This document shows, piece after piece, positions 7,350 through 13,691 of a stretch of DNA of 13,941 nt; the stretch's first letter is position 1; every line of letters begins with the position of its first letter. The DNA lies in assembly GCA_019348095.1 (NCBI GenBank), contig JAHWKC010000025.1, forward strand, positions 1-13,941. Direction: 5' to 3'. The DNA comes from Pseudomonadota bacterium (GTDB lineage Bacteria; Pseudomonadota; Gammaproteobacteria; Xanthomonadales; Xanthomonadaceae). The notes beneath the pieces are model-generated. The model saw nothing but the letters and a program-made list of their open reading frames with translations, searched no databases and had not been told where the DNA came from. The position numbers were made by a program, and so were the translations under genes.

Positions 7350-7878
7350 GCGACTGGCCGATGGCGATTCGGGCTGGTGCCTGCGCGCCAACCGCTGGGG
7401 CGGGCAAAACCGCTCGCGGCGGTTCTTTGCGGCGATCAGCCGGCTCGGCGATGGCGTGTTCTGGTACGTGCTGATGGCGGCGATGGTGGCCGCCGACGGA
7501 CTGGCCGGACTGCTCGCCTCCGCCCACCTGGCCGCAACCGGAGTGGTCGCATTGAGCTTGTACAAGCTGCTCAAGCGCTGGACCCGCCGGCCCCGCCCGT
7601 TCGCGAGCGATCGCCGCATCCGCGCGTGGGTCGCGCCGCTGGACGAGTTCAGCTTTCCGTCGGGCCACACCCTGCACGCGGTCGCCTTCAGCATCGTGGC
7701 GATCGCGCACTACCCGGCACTGGCCTGCCTGCTGGTGCCGTTCACCGCGTGCGTGGCGGCTTCACGGCTGGTGCTCGGCCTGCACTACCCGAGCGACGTG
7801 GTGGCGGCCAGCGCGATCGGGGCCGCGCTGGCTGCAGCATCGATGTCACTTGCGCCGGTCGGGTGGTACCCGGCATAG
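7327..7878 (+). CDS. PAP2-family membrane phosphatase
   Basis: This 183-residue integral membrane phosphatase has the complete PAP2 signature: K-x6-RP at 83-91, PSGH at 111-114, and SR-x5-H-x3-D with S146, R147, H153 and D157. These residues form the phosphohistidine active site used on phosphatidic acid, undecaprenyl pyrophosphate or related lipid phosphates. Hydrophobic segments lie at about 45-80, 116-140 and 158-176, consistent with several helices. The ATG at 7327 lies within the glycosyltransferase gene (23-bp overlap), suggesting translational coupling. The frame is open upstream to 7105, but that part is a shadow of the transferase. Substrate is not decidable from sequence. Beside a GT4 enzyme and Pho boxes, making diacylglycerol from phosphatidate is attractive; undecaprenyl-pyrophosphate recycling is the main alternative. 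Confidence 0.9.
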   Translation: MNRLPLHKRLADGDSGWCLRANRWGGQNRSRRFFAAISRLGDGVFWYVLMAAMVAADGLAGLLASAHLAATGVVALSLYKLLKRWTRRPRPFASDRRIRAWVAPLDEFSFPSGHTLHAVAFSIVAIAHYPALACLLVPFTACVAASRLVLGLHYPSDVVAASAIGAALAAASMSLAPVGWYPA

Positions 7879-7891
7879 CCGCCAAGGCCAA

Positions 7892-7948
7892 GGCGCGGCC
7901 GCATGAAAGTCGGGACCTGCGAACGCAAGCCCCAGCGACGGCCGCGCC
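7892..7948. terminator. Inverted repeat between convergent PAP2 and creD genes
   Basis: GGCGCGGCCG (7892-7901) and CGGCCGCGCC (7939-7948) are perfect 10-bp inverted repeats around a 37-base loop. They lie in the 79-bp gap between two convergent genes, so the stem could act on transcripts from both sides. The long loop and lack of a T-run are unlike a standard intrinsic terminator. Confidence 0.4.
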
Positions 7949-7957
7949 CCTGGCGGG

Positions 7958-8332
7958 TCAACCCGGCGGCAAGCCGGCTTCGGAGCGCGCCCGATGTGCG
8001 GCCGCAGGACCGCCCATCCGGTACCAGTCGACCCTGCGGGTGACCGCCATCAGCGCCGCCAGGACCACGAACAACAGGCCTGCCCCAAGCACCAGCGCGT
8101 TGTCCTCCGACACCAGCAAGCCATATAGCACCGCATACAGGGTCGTCAGCATTGCGGCAAAACCCAGCGCCCGCCGCAGGCTGCGCAGTACCGCGCTCAG
8201 ATAGAAGGTGATCAGCCCGATGCAGGCCACGCCGGCCACCAGGTACGACCAGCCGAACGCGAAATGCTCGCTGAGGCTGAGCTGAGGTATGGACAAGGCG
8301 ACCACCATCGTTATCTTCATCCAAAGTCGCAT
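7958..8332 (-). CDS. creD: Short CreD-derived inner-membrane protein (internal deletion)
   Basis: The 124-residue product ends like the C-terminus of CreD: LSEHFAFGWSYLVAG, VLRSLRRALGFAAML, LLVSEDNALVLGAGLLF and TRRVDWYRM. CreD is usually about 450 residues, so most of the protein, including the large periplasmic part, is missing. The first 15 or so residues (MRLWMKITMVVALSIP) look like a normal CreD start, joined in frame to the C-terminal helices near residues 16-18. Three full membrane segments remain (about 28-47, 56-72, 77-97). The ATG has a good Shine-Dalgarno (GGGAG, six bases upstream), and a CreB tag lies about 70 bp upstream. It is either a decaying remnant or a minimal membrane protein still controlled by CreB. 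It follows creC, as in other cre loci. Confidence 0.75.
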   Translation of the reverse strand: MRLWMKITMVVALSIPQLSLSEHFAFGWSYLVAGVACIGLITFYLSAVLRSLRRALGFAAMLTTLYAVLYGLLVSEDNALVLGAGLLFVVLAALMAVTRRVDWYRMGGPAAAHRARSEAGLPPG

Positions 8333-8399
8333 CCCGCACTCCCGCCATGGCCACCGCCAGCAGGATCGGCAGCGACGGTGTGCGCACCGCGGGGCGGGG

Positions 8400-8415
8400 A
8401 TGAAGTGGGAGTGAA
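8400..8415 (-). promoter_or_regulatory. CreB-binding tag upstream of creD
   Basis: On the minus strand this reads TTCAC-TCCCAC-TTCAT, matching the CreB (BlrA) tag TTCAC-N6-TTCAC at 9 of 10 fixed positions. Another TTCAC lies just upstream (8424-8428), 8 bp from the first half. The site is in the 131-bp gap between the creC stop and the creD start, where CreB-controlled creD promoters occur in other species. Confidence 0.7.
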
Positions 8416-8463
8416 GCGCGGCGGTGAAACACCGGACCCGCCGCAGGTCTAAGAAGCGCGGTC

Positions 8464-9894
8464 CTATGAAGCAAGCGGCAATGCCAGTCTGGCCGCCGCG
8501 CCGCCACCGTCGCGGTTGTCCAGGCTCGCCCGGCCGCCGTGCAGGGCGGCCACCTCGGCGACGAAACACAGGCCCAGTCCACTGCTGCGGCTGCCGCCGG
8601 CGGGGCGCGACAGCGAATAGAAACGCTCGAACACCCGCGGCAGGGCGTAGTCGGGGATGCCGGGGCCGCGGTCGAGTACTTGCAGGACGGCCTGATCGCC
8701 CACTGCTTCCAGCCGCAGCTCGATCGCGCTCCCGGCCGGGGCGAAGTCGATCGCGTTGCCGATCAGGTTCGCCAGCGCCTGCCGCAGCAGGAACGCGTCG
8801 CCCTCGACCGGGCCGACCTCGGCCAGCTGCAGTCGCAGCTCCAGCCCTGCCCGTTCGATCGAGGACGCCGACAACTCCGCCACCTCAACCGCCAGGCTCG
8901 CCAGGTCGAGCGCCTCGGGGCTTTCGAGCCGCTGTCGATGCTCCACCGCCGCCAGCGCCAGCAACTTGTCGATCATCTGCGCCAGCCGCTCGCTCTGGAC
9001 ACGGATGCTTTCGGCAAAGCGCACGCGATCGGCCTCCGGCAGCGGCGCTTCCAGCAGTTCGGCACTGCTGCGTATCGCCGCCAGCGGGCTCTTCATCTCG
9101 TGGGTCAGGCCGTGCACGTACTGCTCGACGTACTGCTTGCCCTCCAGACGCGCGCGCATGGTCTCCAGCGCCTGGCCCAGCTCGGCGAACTCACCGGCCG
9201 CAGCAGGCAGGCTGGCCCGTTCGCCCGCGGTCACCGCGTGCGCGTAGCGACGCAGGCCGCCAAGCTGGCGCGACAGCCACCATGCCGCGACCAGTCCCAC
9301 CAGCAGCGCCACGCCCATCAGCACCGCGCCCCAGCGCAGTACGACCGCCTGGCTGCGCTGGATGAACGGCTGCAGTGCACTGTTGGGCTTGGCTACGGTC
9401 AGCACCCCGATGATCGCGCCGCGCGCGTCGTGGATCGGCGCGGCGACGTGCATCACGGTGGAGTCCGGGTCATCGGAATCAGCCTGGGTGGAGCGCGCGC
9501 CATAGCGGCCGCGCAGGGTCAGGTGCACATCGTTCCAGCGGGAGTAGTCGGCGCCCAGCGCCTGCCCGCTGCTGTCGAACACCACGATGCCGCGGGCGTC
9601 GGTCACATACACCCGGTAGCTGGCCCCGCGCTTGTCGAAGCCCCATATCTCGGCGCCGAAGTCGCGCCCGGCCACCTCGCGCACGCGCCGGGCGAAGGGG
9701 CCGCTGGTGATCCGGCCGGCGAGCAGGTCGTCGGTCGCCAGCTCGGCCAGCACATTGGCGGTATCGACCAGGGTGTCCTCCATCGCCTGGCGCACGCCGG
9801 GCTTGACCTGCGCGACGAACACCTGCGCCAGCAGCAAGGCCGCCAGCGCGACGATCAGGAAGTAGCCGAGGAATATCCGCAGGCCGATCTTCAA
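8464..9894 (-). CDS. creC: Sensor histidine kinase CreC
   Basis: This 476-residue membrane histidine kinase is the partner of CreB (the system called BlrAB in Aeromonas), linked elsewhere to carbon metabolism and beta-lactam response. It has an N-terminal membrane helix (about 7-27), the CreC-typical segment VKPGVRQAMEDTLVDTANVLAE, a periplasmic sensor region with PAS/Cache-like character, a second helix (about 188-208) and a HAMP region. HisKA follows with H265 in YVHGLTHEMKSPLAAI. The ATPase domain contains NLIGNAIDFAP, DRGPGIP and SSGLGLCFV. Length matches CreC (474 in E. coli). The start is TTG at 9892-9894: it lines up with the CreC N-terminus and has a GAGG Shine-Dalgarno eight bases upstream. 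It lies 36 bp after creB and precedes creD. Confidence 0.93.
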   Translation of the reverse strand: MKIGLRIFLGYFLIVALAALLLAQVFVAQVKPGVRQAMEDTLVDTANVLAELATDDLLAGRITSGPFARRVREVAGRDFGAEIWGFDKRGASYRVYVTDARGIVVFDSSGQALGADYSRWNDVHLTLRGRYGARSTQADSDDPDSTVMHVAAPIHDARGAIIGVLTVAKPNSALQPFIQRSQAVVLRWGAVLMGVALLVGLVAAWWLSRQLGGLRRYAHAVTAGERASLPAAAGEFAELGQALETMRARLEGKQYVEQYVHGLTHEMKSPLAAIRSSAELLEAPLPEADRVRFAESIRVQSERLAQMIDKLLALAAVEHRQRLESPEALDLASLAVEVAELSASSIERAGLELRLQLAEVGPVEGDAFLLRQALANLIGNAIDFAPAGSAIELRLEAVGDQAVLQVLDRGPGIPDYALPRVFERFYSLSRPAGGSRSSGLGLCFVAEVAALHGGRASLDNRDGGGAAARLALPLAS

Positions 9895-9930
9895 CTCGGG
9901 ATCCTCAAGGCGCGAGCCGTACGATGGGCC

Positions 9931-10605
9931 TCACTGCACATCGAGCGAATACCCCAGTCCGCGATGGGTGCGGACCGGGTCCGCCGCGGCGTCGACCTCG
10001 TGCAACTTGGCCCGCAAGGTCTTGACGTGGGTGTCGACGGTGCGGTCGCCGCTGTCGAGCGCATCGCCCCAGACCCGGTCCATCAACTGCGCCCGCGACA
10101 GCACCGCGCCCGGTCGTTGCAGCAGCGCGGCGAGCAGGCCGTACTCGTAGCGGGTCAGCTCCAGCGACCGGCCGCGGAAGCGGATGCGCTTGCCCGCCGG
10201 GTCGTGTTCGAAGCCACCCACGGCGCATGCATCGGCCTGCGCGGCTTGGACGCGCCGCAGCACCACCCGTACCCGTGCCACCAGCTCGCGCGGCGAGAAG
10301 GGTTTGGTCACGTAGTCGTCGGCGCCGATCTCCAGCCCCAGGATGCGGTCGGCCTCGGCGCCCTGGGCGGTCAGGAAGATCACCGGCAACTCGCGCCCGC
10401 GGCGCAGTTCGCGACACAGCGCGAAGCCGCCGATATCGGGCAGGCCGACATCGAGCACGGCCAGCGCGAAGACCTCCGTCGCCGCCCGCCGCAACGCCTC
10501 GCCGCCGGTCAGGCAGTGCACCGGATCGAAACCTTCCGCGCGCAGCGCGTACTGCACCGTGTCGGCGATCGCCGGTTCGTCTTCGACCAGGAGGATGCGG
10601 GGCAT
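9931..10605 (-). CDS. creB: Response regulator CreB
   Basis: This 224-residue OmpR-family regulator should be phosphorylated by CreC and bind TTCAC-N6-TTCAC tags. The receiver has E8/D9, phospho-acceptor D52 in LDVGLPDIGG, T79 and K101. The winged-helix DNA-binding domain (about 125-222) contains LTRYEYGLLAALLQRPG and DRTVDTHVKTLRAKL, and ends THRGLGYSLDVQ. Length matches CreB (229 in E. coli). The ATG at 10603-10605 was chosen because MPRILLVEDE is the normal start. An upstream in-frame ATG (10689) would add 28 arginine-rich residues and overlap the divergent rlmJ start. No clear Shine-Dalgarno is visible. The assignment as CreB, not another OmpR regulator, rests on the adjacent creC and creD. 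Confidence 0.92.
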   Translation of the reverse strand: MPRILLVEDEPAIADTVQYALRAEGFDPVHCLTGGEALRRAATEVFALAVLDVGLPDIGGFALCRELRRGRELPVIFLTAQGAEADRILGLEIGADDYVTKPFSPRELVARVRVVLRRVQAAQADACAVGGFEHDPAGKRIRFRGRSLELTRYEYGLLAALLQRPGAVLSRAQLMDRVWGDALDSGDRTVDTHVKTLRAKLHEVDAAADPVRTHRGLGYSLDVQ

Positions 10606-10652
10606 GGGCGGGCCGATTCGGTCGCGATGGCAAGTCCGGACAGGATAAGCCA

Positions 10653-10670
10653 GCCGCCAGCGTCGGCGGC
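10653..10670. other. Hairpin in the creB/rlmJ divergent promoter region
   Basis: GCCGCC and GGCGGC form a perfect 6-bp stem around AGCGTC, 17 bp before the rlmJ ATG. It lies in the 82-bp gap that must contain the start signals for both divergent genes. It might be an operator dyad or chance in GC-rich DNA. No clear -35/-10 pair was seen. Confidence 0.25.
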
Positions 10671-10687
10671 GGGCTACCCTGTCGCCC

Positions 10688-11560
10688 ATGAACTACCGCC
10701 ACGCGTTCCATGCCGGCAACCACGCCGATGTCCTCAAGCACGTCACCCTGCTGGCGCTGTGCGATGCACTGGCGGCCAAGCCGGCGCCGCTGTTCGCGCT
10801 CGACACCCACGCCGGGCGCGGGCTGTATGCGCTCGATGGCAATTCCGCCCAGCGCAGCGGCGAGGCCGAGGGCGGGGTGTCGCGGCTGCTGGCCGAAGCG
10901 CCGAAGCACCCCGCGATCGGACGCTACCTGGCCGCGGTCAAGGCCTGCCGCCTCGAACACGGCCCGGCGACCTACCCCGGATCGCCGTGGCTGCTGGCGC
11001 ACGCATTGCGCGAGGCCGACCGCGTCGCCGCCTGCGAGTTGCTGCCCGAGGAGGCAGCCCAGCTCAAGGTCAACTTCGACCGCGACCCGCGCGTGGCGGT
11101 GCACGCGCGCGACGGTTATGCCGCAATGAAGGCCCTGCTCCCCCCAACGCTGCTGAAAGCCGGGGGCAGCCCGATGAAGTTCGCCCGCGGGCTGGTCCTG
11201 ATCGACCCGCCCTACGAGGCGCAACTGGAGGAGTTCGACCACATCATCGGCGCGCTGCGCGAAGCGCTGGGCCGCTGGCCGAATGCCAGCTATGCGGTGT
11301 GGTATCCGATCAAGCGCCGGCGCTCGCTGCAGCCGTTCTTTCGGCGTGCAGCGACGCTGCCGGTGAAGGCCTCGTTCGTGGCCGAGCTGATGGTCCACCC
11401 CGACGATTCCCCGCTGCGCATGAACGGCAGCGGCCTGTTGCTGCTGAACCCGCCGTGGCAGTTCGGGCAGGGCCTGGGCACGGTGCTGCCGTTGCTGGCC
11501 AAGGCGCTCGGCGAGGCCGGCGCATCGTCGCGGCTGGAGTGGTTGAAGCAGGAAAGCTAG
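10688..11560 (+). CDS. rlmJ: 23S rRNA (adenine(2030)-N6)-methyltransferase RlmJ
   Basis: The 290-residue product matches RlmJ (E. coli YhiR, 280 residues), which uses SAM to methylate N6 of A2030 in 23S rRNA. The start MNYRHAFHAGNHADVLKH is highly characteristic. The SAM-binding motif is DTHAGRG (from D39), and the adenine-N6 catalytic motif DPPY is at 173-176 in LIDPPYE. The C-terminal part keeps YAVWYPIK and MNGSGLLLLNPPWQ, both typical of the family. No strong Shine-Dalgarno precedes the ATG, but the N-terminal homology fixes it. The gene diverges from creB and is convergent with the cation transporter gene, with a REP pair between them. It has no evident functional link to the Cre genes. 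Confidence 0.95.
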   Translation: MNYRHAFHAGNHADVLKHVTLLALCDALAAKPAPLFALDTHAGRGLYALDGNSAQRSGEAEGGVSRLLAEAPKHPAIGRYLAAVKACRLEHGPATYPGSPWLLAHALREADRVAACELLPEEAAQLKVNFDRDPRVAVHARDGYAAMKALLPPTLLKAGGSPMKFARGLVLIDPPYEAQLEEFDHIIGALREALGRWPNASYAVWYPIKRRRSLQPFFRRAATLPVKASFVAELMVHPDDSPLRMNGSGLLLLNPPWQFGQGLGTVLPLLAKALGEAGASSRLEWLKQES

Positions 11561-11567
11561 CGCTTTG

Positions 11568-11642
11568 GTAGGAGCGACGTGAGTCGCGAAACCTGTACAT
11601 CACCGCCCACGTGCGTGGTATCGCGACTCACGTCGCTCCTAC
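11568..11642. repeat. Inverted REP/SMAG-like pair between rlmJ and CDF gene
   Basis: A 22-bp unit at 11568-11589 beginning GTAGGAGCGACG is repeated as a perfect inverted copy at 11621-11642, with a 31-bp spacer. Each unit is partly self-complementary (GCGAC/GTCGC). The pair starts eight bases after the rlmJ stop and ends 31 bp before the end of the convergent transporter gene, so it may form a long stem ending or protecting both mRNAs. It matches the GTAG-start REP/SMAG type known in Xanthomonadaceae. Confidence 0.85.
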
Positions 11643-11673
11643 AAACGCACCGACCCGCGAGCGGCCGCGGCGA

Positions 11674-12588
11674 TCAAGCCCGCGTGCTGAGATCCGGCTC
11701 GAAAAAACTCCAGCGCACCTCGGGGAACGCCTGCTTCATCGCGCGTTCGACCTGGTCGATCTGCTCGGCCAGCGCCGGCGCGTGGGTGGCCTCGCGCATG
11801 CGCGCCTGCACCGCGACCATCGCATCGCTGCCGAGTTGCAGGGTGATCAGGCTGATGATGCCGAGCACTTCGGGCCGTGCCTCCACGAACGCGCGCAGTT
11901 CGCGCTCGCGCAGCGGATCCATGCTCTGCCCGATCAGCATCGCCTTGACCTCCACCGCCACCAGCACCGCGACCACGATCAGCAGCACGCCGATCATCAC
12001 CGTGCCGACCGCGTCCCAGACCGGGTTGCCGGTCACCACGCTCAACACCACCGCGGCCAGCGCGAAACACAGGCCGGTCAGCGCCGCCAGGTCCTCGCCG
12101 AAGATCACCACCAGTTCGCTCTGCCGGCTTTCACGGAACCATTGCCACAGGTTGCGCTCGCCACGGGCCTTGTTGACCTCGTGCAGGCAGGCGCGCATGG
12201 AGATGCCTTCGGCGACGATCGCAAACACCAGCACCCCGACTGCCCACCACCATTGCTCCAGCGGGTGGGGGTCCTGGAATTTGTGGACGCCTTCGTACAG
12301 CGAGAACATGCCGCCGACGGTGAACAGCATCACCGCGACCAGAAACGACCAGAAGTAGATCGCCTTGCCGTAGCCGAGCGGATATTCCGGCGAGGCCGCG
12401 CGCCGGGACTGCTTCAGCCCCAGCAGCAGCAAACCCTGGTTGGCGCAGTCGGCGATCGAGTGCACGGTCTCGGCCAGCATCGCGCTGGAGCCGGTAAAGA
12501 ACGCCGCCACGCCCTTGGCCACCGCGATGGTGAAATTGGCGCCCAGGGCAAAGTAGATCGCGCGCGTGGAGTTGCCGGAGCCGGCCAT
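11674..12588 (-). CDS. Cation diffusion facilitator, ZnT9-like subgroup
   Basis: This 304-residue integral membrane protein belongs to the CDF family, which usually exports Zn2+, Mn2+, Fe2+ or related ions in exchange for protons. Membrane segments lie at about 11-32, 34-59, 78-98, 113-131, 165-185 and 193-214, followed by a cytoplasmic domain (about 225-300). Helix 2 has the metal motif H43-x3-D47 in TVHSIADCANQ, as in the SLC30A9/ZnT9 group. Helix 5 has GEDLAALTG with E165/D166 where most CDF pumps have HxxxD, also typical of the ZnT9 group. The ATG is preceded by AGGGA eight bases upstream. Metal specificity cannot be assigned. Its 5' end diverges from the acetyltransferase gene. Confidence 0.9.
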   Translation of the reverse strand: MAGSGNSTRAIYFALGANFTIAVAKGVAAFFTGSSAMLAETVHSIADCANQGLLLLGLKQSRRAASPEYPLGYGKAIYFWSFLVAVMLFTVGGMFSLYEGVHKFQDPHPLEQWWWAVGVLVFAIVAEGISMRACLHEVNKARGERNLWQWFRESRQSELVVIFGEDLAALTGLCFALAAVVLSVVTGNPVWDAVGTVMIGVLLIVVAVLVAVEVKAMLIGQSMDPLRERELRAFVEARPEVLGIISLITLQLGSDAMVAVQARMREATHAPALAEQIDQVERAMKQAFPEVRWSFFEPDLSTRA

Positions 12589-12656
12589 GCGTCGTGTCCC
12601 TGGTCAAGGCGGCGCGAGTCTAGCACCGGCCCCTGTGCGCGCGATGTGCAGCAGCT

Positions 12657-12716
12657 CAGCGGCACACGATGCCGCTGCCGGCCTGCCTGAGCACTTCGCC
12701 GAGCCGCCCCGGCTCG
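12657..12716. other. Two perfect hairpins upstream of the CDF gene
   Basis: CAGCGGCA/TGCCGCTG (12657-12664 and 12670-12677) pair perfectly over 8 bp around CACGA. CGAGCC/GGCTCG (12700-12705 and 12711-12716) pair over 6 bp around GCCCC. They lie in the 278-bp gap between two divergent genes. No known regulatory element or RNA gene was recognised. An old terminator, an untranslated leader or chance are all possible. Confidence 0.35.
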
Positions 12717-12793
12717 CCCGTCGGAGCGCGGCCACCGTCGGCTCCGGGGCGCGTCCGCGCACGTTGCGCAGCCCCGTTACGGCGCGGTTTCAG

Positions 12794-12823
12794 CCGGCAA
12801 AAGCGCCGGTCATTGTGTGACCG
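12794..12823. promoter_or_regulatory. Overlapping dyads upstream of the acetyltransferase
   Basis: CGGTCA (12807-12812) and TGACCG (12818-12823) form a 6-bp dyad around TTGTG, like a compact operator. It overlaps a second possible stem, CCGGC/GCCGG (12794-12798 and 12805-12809); both cannot form at once in RNA. The site ends 43 bp before the chosen ATG. No regulator can be named. Confidence 0.3.
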
Positions 12824-12866
12824 CGGAATGAAGCACCGGCCCCGGGACGTATGCCAAACTCAGCGC

Positions 12867-13430
12867 ATGGCCGCGCGCGAACGTCTCCCGCCCTGGCACG
12901 AGCGCCAGCGACTTCCCAACGGTCGCGACGTGCTGATCCGGCCTATCCGGCCGGAGGACGCAGCGCCCCTGCGCGCTGGATTTGCATTGCTGCAGCCCGA
13001 CGAAGTGCGCCAGCGCTTCCTGCATGCGCTCAAGGAGCTCAGTCCCGAGGCGGCCGAGCGTTTTGCCCGGATCAATCCCAAGACCGAATTCGCCCTGGTT
13101 GCGGCCGAACCGCTGCCGCCGGGCGAGGCGCTGGTCGGCGCGGTCGCGCGCATCGCCATCGACGGCAACGGCCGTGATGCCGAGTTCGCGATCCTGGTCA
13201 GCCGCTACATCGCCGGCATGGGGCTGGGCCGCTACCTGATGACGCGACTGGTGAAATGGGCGCGTGGCAAGAACCTGGAGCGCATCTACGGCGACGTGTT
13301 CGAGCACAACCACGCGATGCTGGCACTGGCGCAGTCGCTGGGTTTCGAGCGCGAATTCCAGCAGGACGGGCAAGGCCTGGTGCGGATGGTGCTGGACCTG
13401 AAACCCGCCCAGACAGCGAAAGCCGTGTAG
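12867..13430 (+). CDS. Stand-alone GNAT acetyltransferase, Pat-like domain
   Basis: The 187-residue product is a GNAT-fold acetyl-CoA-dependent acetyltransferase. It resembles the GNAT domain found at the C-terminus of bacterial protein lysine acetyltransferases (Pat/Pka type): VLIRPIRPEDA, then RFLHALKELSPEAAERFARIN, EALVGAVARIAID and AEFAILVSRYIAGMGLGRYLM. The acetyl-CoA loop GMGLG is at 117-121, and LERIYGDVFEHNHAMLALAQSLGFE closes the fold. The large acyl-CoA-synthetase-like domain of full Pat is absent. The substrate is unknown; protein lysine acetylation is inferred. The ATG at 12867 sits just before the conserved region. The frame is open back to 12669, but that stretch is hairpin-rich and looks non-coding; an ATG at 12828 remains possible. 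The TAG stop lies inside a REP element. Confidence 0.85.
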   Translation: MAARERLPPWHERQRLPNGRDVLIRPIRPEDAAPLRAGFALLQPDEVRQRFLHALKELSPEAAERFARINPKTEFALVAAEPLPPGEALVGAVARIAIDGNGRDAEFAILVSRYIAGMGLGRYLMTRLVKWARGKNLERIYGDVFEHNHAMLALAQSLGFEREFQQDGQGLVRMVLDLKPAQTAKAV

Positions 13431-13535
13431 GAGCGGCTTCAGCCGCGAGCTCTGGCTCTCCGGCATCTGCAGCGCGGTCGCAATCGCGAGTTCACGAACG
13501 TGCCGACTCTGGTTCGCGGCTGAAGCCGCTCCTAC
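13427..13535. repeat. Inverted REP/SMAG-like pair after the acetyltransferase gene
   Basis: A 22-bp unit at 13427-13448 beginning GTAGGAGCGGCTTC has a perfect inverted copy at 13514-13535, separated by 65 bp. Each unit has a stem GCGGCTT/AAGCCGC-like core. Its first four bases GTAG contain the TAG stop of the upstream gene. The pair can fold into a long stem-loop at the 3' end of that mRNA. Confidence 0.85.
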
Positions 13536-13641
13536 CGTCGAGAGGACAGTCTGCGGTCCGGCGTGGCGTTCAATGCGAGCGCCTTGTCCGCTTTCGCGTC
13601 GGCGCCGCGTTGACCCGCGTTGACCAACGACAAAGCCAGCG

Positions 13642-13680
13642 GCAGGCCATGCCGTGCCTGCATGGAGGACGCATCCTCCA
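13642..13680 (+). promoter_or_regulatory. Tandem leader hairpins before the methyltransferase
   Basis: Stem 1 pairs GCAGGC (13642-13647) with GCCTGC (13656-13661). Stem 2 pairs TGGAGGA (13663-13669) with TCCTCCA (13674-13680) around CGCA, burying a strong GGAGG. The next gene starts at 13692, with AGGA (13680-13683) as the likely exposed ribosome site. This could tune translation or be a terminator-like leftover. Confidence 0.4.
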
Positions 13681-13691
13681 GGACCGCGGCC

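Noticed and set aside
10606..10689. A 28-residue N-terminal extension of CreB
   Set aside because: Arginine-rich, not part of the receiver fold, and it would overlap the rlmJ start.
8539..11571. A 1010-codon open frame on the + strand across creC, creB and rlmJ
   Set aside because: It is antisense to creC and creB and out of frame with rlmJ. Its sequence is biased and low in complexity (many Q, H, R, A), as expected from the mirror of high-GC genes.
12669..12866. N-terminal extension of the acetyltransferase
   Set aside because: The stretch holds several hairpins and encodes a Pro/Arg-rich peptide unlike a GNAT; ATG at 12867 preferred, although 12828 is not excluded.
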